Below, in pieces: positions 5,768-11,289 of a stretch of DNA of 11,289 bases. A model generated the notes under the pieces. That model saw only the letters and a list, made by a program, of their open reading frames with translations, was not told the DNA's origin and did not search any database. Both the position numbers and the translations under genes were made by a program. Numbering within the stretch: the first letter of the stretch is position 1; each line of letters starts with the position of its first letter. The stretch is from Oscillospiraceae bacterium (GTDB taxonomy: Bacteria > Bacillota > Clostridia > Oscillospirales > Oscillospiraceae), in NCBI GenBank assembly GCA_017399325.1, contig JAFQDY010000121.1:1-11289 (forward strand), in the 5' to 3' direction.

Positions 5768-7132
5768 TTATTCCTCAGTCTTTGCTTCGGTCTCGGTTTC
5801 GACAGTTTCCTCTACCTTAGTCTCAGCCTTCTTTGCAGGCTTCTTTCTGGGCTTCTTGGGAGCAACAGCGGTAGCAGAATCAACGATCACCTTTACGGCC
5901 TTACGGGTCTCGATGCTAGACTTCAGTTCTTCGGCAGGAACCATTTCCTTGATCTTTTCAACATCCATCTCGTACTGCTTGGCCATGGATTCGTACTCGG
6001 CAGCGATGTCCTCGTCAGTTACGGTGATCTCTTCCACCTCGACGATCTTAGCCAGCATTACATTGGCCTTTGCCTGCTTCTCAGCAGCGGGACGGAAAGC
6101 GTTACGCATAGCGCTCATATCGCCGCCCATCATCTTAGCGTACTGTTCCATAGAGTAGCCGCTCATCTGCAACTGGTAGCCAAAACGCTCCATTTGGTTG
6201 TCCAATTCCATCTCGATCAGGGAATCAGGCATTTCAACAGAAACATTTTCAGCGGCCTTATCAACGCAAGCCTGCTCAAAAGCGGAGTCGATCTGCTTCT
6301 GGGCGGATTCCAATGCCTTAGCCTTAATGTCTGCCTTCAGGGCATCCAGAGTCTCAAACTCAGATACGTCCTTTGCAAACTCATCATCCTGCGTGGGAAC
6401 GTTGGTTACAGTAACCTTGTTGACCTTCACATGGAACACAACTGCCTTACCGGCCAGATCGGCATGGTAATCCTCAGGGAAGGTAATGTCAATGTCCTTC
6501 TCCTCACCTGCTGCCATACCTACGACCTGCTCCTCAAAGCCGGGAACAAAAGAACCGGAACCCAGTTTCAGGTCAAAGTTCTCGCCCTTACCGCCGTTGA
6601 AAGGTACACCGTTATCAAAGCCCTCAAAGTCGATGTTCGCGGTATCACCCATTTCGGCTGTGCGCTCAACAGTTTCGGTGGAAGCAACATTGTTTGCCAT
6701 ACGGTCCAGTTCAGCCTGAACCTGCTCGTCGGTAACAGTTGCCTTTGCCTTTTCGACCTTCAGACCCTTGTAATCACCCAAAGTTACTTCAGGGTATACA
6801 TCGGTTGCGATAGTGATAGTTACGATACCATCATCGCTGATGTCCATATCAGTCAGGCTGGGACGGCCAATAGCCTTCACTTCCTGCTTCACAACAGCAA
6901 ACTCATAAACCTCAGGGAAAATCTCTTCCAGACCATCTTCGTAGAAAACATGAGCGCCATACATAGCCTCGATCATCTTGCGAGGTGCTTTGCCCTTACG
7001 GAAGCCGGGAATCATAATGTTCTTACGAGCCTTCAGATATGCTTTCTGAACGCCGGATTCCATCAGTTCCTTATCGATTTCAACCACGATCGTGGTCTTG
7101 TTTCCGTTTCTTTCGTTGCTCTTGATATTCAT
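5768..7132 (-). CDS. tig: trigger factor, ribosome-associated chaperone and PPIase
   Basis: Trigger factor docks at the ribosomal exit tunnel and shields nascent chains; its middle domain is an FKBP-type peptidyl-prolyl isomerase. The 454-residue protein has the ribosome-binding signature GFRKGKAP at 43-50 within the N-terminal domain (about 1-115). An FKBP domain follows at about 158-240 (MGDTANIDFEG, GSGSFVPGFEEQVVGMAAGE). The C-terminal part is a long alpha-helical chaperone domain. The last 29 residues are unusual: a basic lysine/proline stretch at 426-435, then an acidic Glu/Thr-rich stretch at 437-454. Such charged tails occur in some Gram-positive trigger factors. The start is supported by GGGAGG (7140-7145) 7 nt upstream. 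The gene has its own promoter (7197-7225) and heads the clpP-clpX-lon-engB series. Confidence 0.97.
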   Translation of the reverse strand: MNIKSNERNGNKTTIVVEIDKELMESGVQKAYLKARKNIMIPGFRKGKAPRKMIEAMYGAHVFYEDGLEEIFPEVYEFAVVKQEVKAIGRPSLTDMDISDDGIVTITIATDVYPEVTLGDYKGLKVEKAKATVTDEQVQAELDRMANNVASTETVERTAEMGDTANIDFEGFDNGVPFNGGKGENFDLKLGSGSFVPGFEEQVVGMAAGEEKDIDITFPEDYHADLAGKAVVFHVKVNKVTVTNVPTQDDEFAKDVSEFETLDALKADIKAKALESAQKQIDSAFEQACVDKAAENVSVEMPDSLIEMELDNQMERFGYQLQMSGYSMEQYAKMMGGDMSAMRNAFRPAAEKQAKANVMLAKIVEVEEITVTDEDIAAEYESMAKQYEMDVEKIKEMVPAEELKSSIETRKAVKVIVDSATAVAPKKPRKKPAKKAETKVEETVETETEAKTEE

Positions 7133-7151
7133 AATCTATCCTCCCAAATTT

Positions 7152-7179
7152 AGAACTGTATACACTATGGATCAGTTCT
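7152..7179 (-). promoter_or_regulatory. stem-loop in tig leader
   Basis: AGAACTG and CAGTTCT (7173-7179 with 7152-7158) form a 7 bp stem with a 14 nt loop inside the predicted tig leader, just upstream of the ribosome binding site. On the plus strand the same stem is followed by seven T residues (7179-7185), so it could also stop antisense transcription toward the metallophosphoesterase. Stability is modest. Confidence 0.35.
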
Positions 7180-7196
7180 TTTTTTACATCCGAATT

Positions 7197-7225
7197 ATTT
7201 TAACAAACAATATGCCAAATGTCCA
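7197..7225 (-). promoter_or_regulatory. sigma-A-like promoter for the tig operon
   Basis: On the minus strand TGGACA (7220-7225) is followed by a 17 nt spacer and TAAAAT (7197-7202). Transcription would begin near 7190, giving a leader of nearly 60 nt before the ATG at 7132. It lies in the 113 bp gap after the metallophosphoesterase gene, which has no clear terminator, so readthrough from that gene may add to tig expression. Confidence 0.65.
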
Positions 7226-7245
7226 CACTTTTCTTACATTTTTTA

Positions 7246-7932
7246 TTAAATTATGCGGTATGGCTGAAAGTTTAACCGATCCGCAGATAAAAGTTTGTAT
7301 TCAATGCCGTCCCATAGCCCTTCCAAGGCCAATCCGTGGCTTGCGCCATGGAGATGTCCGTAGAAACATTGTCTGACATCATATCGATGCAGGATCTCAA
7401 GCATTTCGTCGCAGGTATATCCTTTATACCGCGGTGGATAATGAAGGAAAACCAACTTCGGTATGTTGCCTGCTGACTTTAAAGATGCTTCCAAGCGGAT
7501 CAGTTCCCGCTTAAACACCTTTTCATCGTGATCGTTACTGCGTTCTTCTTCAAAAAACCAACCTCTGGAACCGCAAATGGCAAGGTCTGCATATGCAAAG
7601 TGGTTGTTATTCAAAATTTCCATCTGCGAAAACCCATTGGTTTTGCAAAAAGATTTGAATTTCGCAGCAGTGCTCCACCAATAATCATGATTACCCTTCA
7701 CAATGATCTTTCTTCCGGGGATATCATTGATCCAGGCGAAGTCTTCGCGAGCACTGTCCAGATCCAATGCCCAGGAAAGGTCACCCATCAGAACGGTGGT
7801 ATCTTCAGGGTTTATGACGGAAAAGCCCGCTTTTAGTTTTTCCATATACCCTATCCAAGCCCCTCCGAATATGTCCATTGGCTTCTGCGCAGAAAGGCTT
7901 AGGTGCAGGTCTCCGATTGCGTATAGCGCCAT
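7246..7932 (-). CDS. calcineurin-like metallophosphoesterase (COG1768-type phosphohydrolase)
   Basis: This is a 228-residue cytosolic metallophosphoesterase with the complete dinuclear-metal motif set. Asp8 and His10 are in GDLHL, Asp51 in GDLSWA, Asn81-His82 in GNHD, His164 in FLHYPP, and His193 and His195 in GHLHG. The length and the GDLHL / GDLSWALDL / GNHDYWW pattern suit the group of predicted phosphohydrolases called COG1768. The substrate is unknown for this group; a nucleotide or phosphoester is possible. No signal peptide is present. The ATG at 7932 is supported by AAGGGAG about 7 nt upstream, which overlaps the stop of the preceding threonine-synthase-like gene (14 bp gap), so translation is probably coupled. 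It appears to be the last gene of the rbgA-led polycistron. Confidence 0.9.
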   Translation of the reverse strand: MALYAIGDLHLSLSAQKPMDIFGGAWIGYMEKLKAGFSVINPEDTTVLMGDLSWALDLDSAREDFAWINDIPGRKIIVKGNHDYWWSTAAKFKSFCKTNGFSQMEILNNNHFAYADLAICGSRGWFFEEERSNDHDEKVFKRELIRLEASLKSAGNIPKLVFLHYPPRYKGYTCDEMLEILHRYDVRQCFYGHLHGASHGLALEGLWDGIEYKLLSADRLNFQPYRII

Positions 7933-7946
7933 CGATTGTCTCCCTT

Positions 7947-8870
7947 TTAACTGGTTCGTTTTTTTGCTAAAATGAGTGTTTCTCTGTTGCGTCCGTTATG
8001 GGCCCGGTAGTCCTGCAGTGCCGCAAAAGACAGGGCTGCATTGCGGTCGAAATAATACTTATTCGACTGATACATACCGGAAATCACAGAGTCGATCCGC
8101 CCTGTGCTTACAACAGATGCATATAGATAATCGGTAACTGTTTGCTGCTGCAATTCGTTAATGTAGAAGAATTGCCCCTTGCTGCTCGCATTTACATAGC
8201 ATTTTGCCGCATCTGCACCAAACAGTTTTTGAATGAAAATTTCAACAAACGAAGTGTTTGTTCCATTTGTTGAAAGTTGGCCTCTGTAAATAAAATCCCA
8301 GATCGCACCGTCTTCATTGCATGCACAGATGGTAAGGCCAATGGGCAATCCCATTGATTTTGCATATAAAACTGCAACGACATCTGAAAAATCACCAACC
8401 GGGACGGCAACGTCAAATCTTTCACCTGCCGTCACATCCATAGACGCATATATACCAAACAACAAAGCGATTTGAATTGCAACCAAAGCCCAGCCTGCAG
8501 GTTGCTGACCGTGATATGTCTCACCGCAGGCCAATCTGTACAAATTGTTGATCAAATAATGGATGTTGCCATTGGGATTTCGCCAAGCCTCTGCAACCGT
8601 TAGCCGCTGACCCAACGATTCGATCTGAAAGGGTGTTCTGCCGATGGCACTCTCCACATCAAAGCCGGTCAAGCGAAGGCCGAAAAACAGATTCAGTATT
8701 TCGGCGATTGCATCCGAACAGGAATTCTCACGCATTTTTAACAGTTCCGCACCGGAAAAAACATGCAAATGGAACGGAATATAACTGCCGCCGTCAGGCG
8801 CAATACCTTCGTGCAATGCGCGATACGCGGTGTAAGTATCAACGGTATTTCTTGTGCTTATATAGAGCAT
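7947..8870 (-). CDS. threonine synthase-like protein, probable pseudoenzyme
   Basis: This 307-residue protein resembles threonine synthase (ThrC) but is too short (bacterial ThrC is usually about 420-500). The N-terminal domain is recognisable: YISTRN at 3-8 and GIAPDGGSYIP at 22-32. A weak copy of the lysine-bearing motif (HGPTLAFKD in true enzymes) seems to lie at 120-128, but the PLP lysine position is Trp127. The SGDTG subdomain, about 100 residues, appears to be absent between about 143 and 152. The C-terminal part resumes with VAVPVGDFSDVVAVLYAKSMGLPI at 154-177, where enzymes have GNFGN/GNFGD, and a late NAALSFAALQDY block. It should therefore not make threonine. The reading frame is intact, its first 13 bp overlap the dipeptidase gene, and AGGAG lies 10 nt before the ATG, so it is probably expressed. 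The motif comparison is from memory and by eye. Confidence 0.7.
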   Translation of the reverse strand: MLYISTRNTVDTYTAYRALHEGIAPDGGSYIPFHLHVFSGAELLKMRENSCSDAIAEILNLFFGLRLTGFDVESAIGRTPFQIESLGQRLTVAEAWRNPNGNIHYLINNLYRLACGETYHGQQPAGWALVAIQIALLFGIYASMDVTAGERFDVAVPVGDFSDVVAVLYAKSMGLPIGLTICACNEDGAIWDFIYRGQLSTNGTNTSFVEIFIQKLFGADAAKCYVNASSKGQFFYINELQQQTVTDYLYASVVSTGRIDSVISGMYQSNKYYFDRNAALSFAALQDYRAHNGRNRETLILAKKRTS

Positions 8871-9817
8871 CTATCTATCACTCCTAATGCGTTATCCCAG
8901 AAAATTCGATGTACGGACAGTTCGTCAAGTCCCCGGGATAATAATCTATCTGCTAATTTTTGATAATCCTGAACGCCTGAAATGCCATTCGGAAGCAAAT
9001 CCATTCCGTCAAAATCAGATCCAAGAGAAATATGCCGATCGGAACCTGCGACGGATAAAAAATGTAAAATATGGTCACAAACGGTGTCGATGGTTGCGTA
9101 CTGCCCTAGAAAACCCCTGTACATATTGACACCCACTGTGCCGCCTGTTTTGCAGATCGCAAGAAACATCTCATCTGTAATATTTCTCGGAACATTACAA
9201 AGGGCGCGGCTGTTGGAATGGGAAGCAATAATCGGTTTTTGCGTTATATCCATTATGTCCCAAAAACCTGCATCGCTTATGTGGCTCACATCAATCACCA
9301 TACCAACCTTTTGCGCCTGGCGAACATATTCTCTGCCCTGTTCTGTCAGACCGCCTCCGGTAACACAGGAGCCTGCGAGGGGATTCTGTTCATTCCAGCC
9401 TAGTGTTGTGATTCGAAATCCGATTTGATAAAGGTTTTCGAGCAACTCCGGGTCAAATTCAAAACCGGCAGGACCTTCAATCGTAAGAATTCCGGACATA
9501 ATGCCCAGGTCTCTGTTTTCCTCAATTTCCTTTGCGGAATAGGCAAGGCGAATTAAATCACCGTTATCTTCAATTTCGCGCAAAACAGAAGTCAACTCCC
9601 GCTCAAATACATCTGGAACGGAAACATTTTGCGGAAACTCAGGCAATGTAGTTGTGAAACAAGCAAAGCATTGCGCATATCCGGAAAGTGTGCTTGCACG
9701 CGTTAAATCAATATGCAGATTGTTTTTACGCAAATTTGCAGGATTCTTTGAATAATTATAAAAACCGGCCAAAGCCAACGCAGTGTCGCAATGTAGGTCA
9801 AATACTGGAAATTTCAT
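8858..9817 (-). CDS. membrane dipeptidase family (M19) metallopeptidase
   Basis: This is a peptidase family M19 (renal/membrane dipeptidase-like) protein of 319 residues, normal for bacterial members. These are amidohydrolase-fold zinc enzymes that cleave dipeptides, often with a D-residue at the C-terminal side. Metal ligands expected in the family are all visible: His9 and Asp11 in DLHCDT, bridging Glu114 in TIEGP, His179 in DVSHIS and His200 in ASHSNSRAL. Substrate-side Arg211 (PRNI) and Asp268 in GSDFDG are also present. There is no signal peptide or lipobox, so it is probably cytosolic despite the family name. The ATG overlaps the yraN stop as ATGA. A GGAG lies about 11 nt upstream, a rather long spacing, so coupling probably helps initiation. 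The natural dipeptide substrate cannot be inferred. Confidence 0.93.
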   Translation of the reverse strand: MKFPVFDLHCDTALALAGFYNYSKNPANLRKNNLHIDLTRASTLSGYAQCFACFTTTLPEFPQNVSVPDVFERELTSVLREIEDNGDLIRLAYSAKEIEENRDLGIMSGILTIEGPAGFEFDPELLENLYQIGFRITTLGWNEQNPLAGSCVTGGGLTEQGREYVRQAQKVGMVIDVSHISDAGFWDIMDITQKPIIASHSNSRALCNVPRNITDEMFLAICKTGGTVGVNMYRGFLGQYATIDTVCDHILHFLSVAGSDRHISLGSDFDGMDLLPNGISGVQDYQKLADRLLSRGLDELSVHRIFWDNALGVIDRCSI

Positions 9818-10179
9818 TCGAACGCACTCTCCAGATGAAATATTCTTGGGTTTTTGGTCTCAAAACCCTGGGGCGCGTAGATTTCGATCACATCAAAACG
9901 CGGTTGCAGTTCCGTTGGATTTTGAGACAGGTACAGTTCCGCTGTGGTACGAATACGATTTTGTTTGCGGTAGTCCACAAACTCCCTGGCATCGGCAAAT
10001 TTGTCGTTTTTACGCAGTTTAACTTCTACGAAAACCAAATACTCCCGATTGGAAACGATCAGGTCGATCTCGCCGTACCGGCAACGGTAACCGCAAGCCA
10101 AAATCTTATATTTTTTCTTTTGTAAATACTGGGCGGCAACGGTTTCACCCCATGCACCAACAATATTATTTCGTCCCAT
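9814..10179 (-). CDS. YraN/UPF0102 family putative endonuclease-fold protein
   Basis: This is a 121-residue member of the UPF0102 (YraN) family, which has a restriction-endonuclease-like PD-(D/E)XK fold. Function is not firmly established; a nuclease role in DNA repair or recombination is the usual suggestion. The family core is present: GAWGETVAAQYL near the N-terminus, GEIDLI at 36-41 with Asp39, and VFVEVK at 49-54 with Glu52 and Lys54, which form the candidate catalytic set. RFDVIEI follows near 94-100. No membrane segment or signal is seen. The gene overlaps the end of rnhB by 14 bp and the start of the dipeptidase gene by 4 bp. Only a weak AGAAG-like ribosome binding site precedes the ATG at 10179, consistent with coupled translation. 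The rnhB-yraN adjacency is widespread in bacteria. Confidence 0.93.
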   Translation of the reverse strand: MGRNNIVGAWGETVAAQYLQKKKYKILACGYRCRYGEIDLIVSNREYLVFVEVKLRKNDKFADAREFVDYRKQNRIRTTAELYLSQNPTELQPRFDVIEIYAPQGFETKNPRIFHLESAFE

Positions 10180-10774
10180 AAAACTTCTTCAAAAATGTAA
10201 TTCGGTGGATCGGACTGGGGCCGTATTCCGACAAAGCGGCATAATGGGCTTTCGTGCCGTAACCTTTATGTACCTCAAACCCGTATGAGGGATACAGATC
10301 GGCTATTTTTACCATAAGATCATCACGGGTAACCTTCGCCAAGATTGATGCAGCGGCAATGCTGGCGCTTTTGGCATCGCCTCCAACAATTGTCTGGGAA
10401 GGCAAGCCAAAATCCTTCGCGCGGTTTCCGTCAATCAAGGCCATATCCGGCTTGATCTCCAACTTTGAGATCGCTCGCTCCATTGCAAGATAAGTGGCCT
10501 GCAAAATATTGATCTTATCAATTTCCTCGTGGTCTGCAAACGCAATGCCATAAGCGATGGCCTTTTCGCAAATAATTGGAAACAGTTCTCTGCGCTTTTT
10601 GTCGGTCAACTTCTTACTGTCATTGAGTCCGGGAATGTCAATATCCATCGGCAAGATAACCGCAGCAGCGCAAACCGGTCCGGCCAAGGGGCCGCGACCT
10701 GCCTCGTCAACACCGCAAATGAACCGATAGCCATCGCTTGCATATTTGTGTTCAAACTCCCACATATCGATCAC
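10166..10774 (-). CDS. rnhB: ribonuclease HII
   Basis: RNase HII cuts the RNA strand of RNA/DNA hybrids and starts removal of single ribonucleotides from DNA. The 202-residue protein has normal length. The four acidic catalytic residues are Asp23 and Glu24 in GVDEAGRGPLAGPV, Asp115 in LIDGN and Asp133 in GGDAKSASIAAASILAKVTRD. The HKGYGTKAHYAAL block at 169-181 and the SPIHRITFLKKF block near the end are family hallmarks. The start is GTG at 10774, which overlaps the rbgA stop as GTGA. It is supported by GGAGG (10782-10786) exactly 7 nt upstream; an in-frame ATG three codons later is poorly placed. The rbgA-rnhB pair matches the Bacillus ylqF-rnhB arrangement. The 3' end overlaps yraN by 14 bp. 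Confidence 0.97.
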   Translation of the reverse strand: MIDMWEFEHKYASDGYRFICGVDEAGRGPLAGPVCAAAVILPMDIDIPGLNDSKKLTDKKRRELFPIICEKAIAYGIAFADHEEIDKINILQATYLAMERAISKLEIKPDMALIDGNRAKDFGLPSQTIVGGDAKSASIAAASILAKVTRDDLMVKIADLYPSYGFEVHKGYGTKAHYAALSEYGPSPIHRITFLKKFYGTK

Positions 10775-11289
10775 GGTTGTTCCTCCGGCATTTCCAATGT
10801 AAAATGGCCCAGTTTTCCGGAGCGATACTCGTCTAGCAGAACTTTTGCCATTCTCTCTGTGTGGATCTCGCCTCTTGCAAGCAGATAGCCACGCTTTTGA
10901 CCGGCAGCCTCAAGAAGCATATATCCAGGTGTCCCCTGCTCTGCTTCCACCTTATAGCGTTCTTTTAATGTTTCGGGGTAGAACTTTAGCAGCAACTCCA
11001 TAAGACGGGCTGCCAATTCCTCTACATCGATCACGCCCTCTTTTACAGCACCGGTATACGCAAGCATCATACCCACATTGGGATCTTCAAACTTGGGCCA
11101 CAGGATGCCGGGCGTGTCAAGTAAAAGCAGGCTGGGATTCACGGTTACCCATTGCTTGCCGCGGGTAACGCCGGGGCGGTTTTCTGCCTTTGCGCCCTTG
11201 CGACCGGAAATTTGATTGATCAGCGTGGATTTTCCCACATTGGGAATGCCAACGATCATCACTTTCAGTGGCTTGTTCATTCCCTTGGC
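10771..11289 (-). CDS. rbgA: ribosome biogenesis GTPase RbgA/YlqF (5' end outside window)
   Basis: These are the C-terminal 172 residues of RbgA, a circularly permuted GTPase that drives late 50S subunit maturation. The family has about 280 residues, so the N-terminal third, including the G4/G5 motifs that come first in permuted GTPases, lies beyond the right edge. The frame stays open to the last base (Ala-Lys-Gly before the Met at 11280), so that Met is internal, not the start. Visible motifs are G1 GIPNVGKST, the PGVTRGKQWV switch I and G3 DTPGILWPKF. A C-terminal helical RNA-binding part follows, ending in the typical LGHFTLE. The stop overlaps the rnhB GTG start as GTGA. It is the first visible gene of the six-gene minus-strand block; its promoter is outside the window. 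Confidence 0.95.
   Translation of the reverse strand, partial: AKGMNKPLKVMIVGIPNVGKSTLINQISGRKGAKAENRPGVTRGKQWVTVNPSLLLLDTPGILWPKFEDPNVGMMLAYTGAVKEGVIDVEELAARLMELLLKFYPETLKERYKVEAEQGTPGYMLLEAAGQKRGYLLARGEIHTERMAKVLLDEYRSGKLGHFTLEMPEEQP

Noticed and set aside
5738..7153. A 471-codon open frame on the plus strand antisense to tig
   Set aside because: It lies entirely opposite a clear trigger factor gene. The translation is rich in Leu/His/Ser with no recognisable motif. It probably stays open because tig avoids codons whose complements are stops (TTA, CTA, TCA).
7947..8870. Calling the ThrC-like gene a functional threonine synthase or a frameshifted pseudogene
   Set aside because: The PLP lysine and the SGDTG region are not visible, so catalysis is unlikely. 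The frame has no internal stop or frameshift and keeps a start signal, so it is not an obvious pseudogene either.
1..11289. Mobile elements, CRISPR arrays, tRNA or rRNA genes
   Set aside because: No transposase or integrase motifs, no regularly spaced repeats and no cloverleaf-like or rRNA-like stretch were seen; the intergenic gaps are all about 115 bp or shorter.

Overview
The window reads as a chromosomal housekeeping segment from a low-to-moderate GC member of the Bacillota, most likely class Clostridia (Oscillospiraceae/Ruminococcaceae-like). The evidence is the gene content and order (rbgA-rnhB-yraN, tig-clpP-clpX-lon-engB, a four-Cys TSCPD protein, a TepA-type ClpP-fold protease), strong AGGAGG-type ribosome binding sites and sigma-A-like promoters. 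The genus assignment is inference. I see no rRNA, tRNA, insertion sequence, CRISPR array or phage gene.

All genes but one lie on the minus strand, so transcription runs from high to low coordinates. The upstream block (11289 to 7246) is one tightly packed polycistron: rbgA (5' end outside the window), rnhB, yraN, an M19 dipeptidase, a threonine-synthase-like protein and a metallophosphoesterase. The first five genes are joined by 4-14 bp overlaps, and the last follows after 14 bp. This block covers ribosome 50S maturation (RbgA), RNA/DNA hybrid removal (RNase HII), a putative nuclease fold (YraN) and three less certain enzymes.

The second block (about 7225 to 811) is a protein-quality-control operon. 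A good promoter precedes tig (trigger factor), followed by clpP, clpX, lon and engB. Together these encode nascent-chain folding, two ATP-dependent proteases (ClpXP and Lon) and a 50S assembly GTPase. A hairpin with a T-run sits between clpX and the lon ribosome binding site and may act as an attenuator. No CtsR or CIRCE operator was seen upstream of tig.

The low-coordinate end has a lone plus-strand gene for a small four-cysteine TSCPD protein. It converges on engB across a shared bidirectional terminator. It diverges from a truncated tepA-like ClpP-class protease gene through about 110 bp that holds two overlapping candidate promoters and an inverted repeat.

The main oddity is the threonine-synthase-like gene. 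It keeps an intact, translationally coupled reading frame, but by my reading it has lost the PLP lysine and a large part of the catalytic core, so it looks like a pseudoenzyme. I did not find a clearly new multi-gene system; the rest is recognisable core biology.
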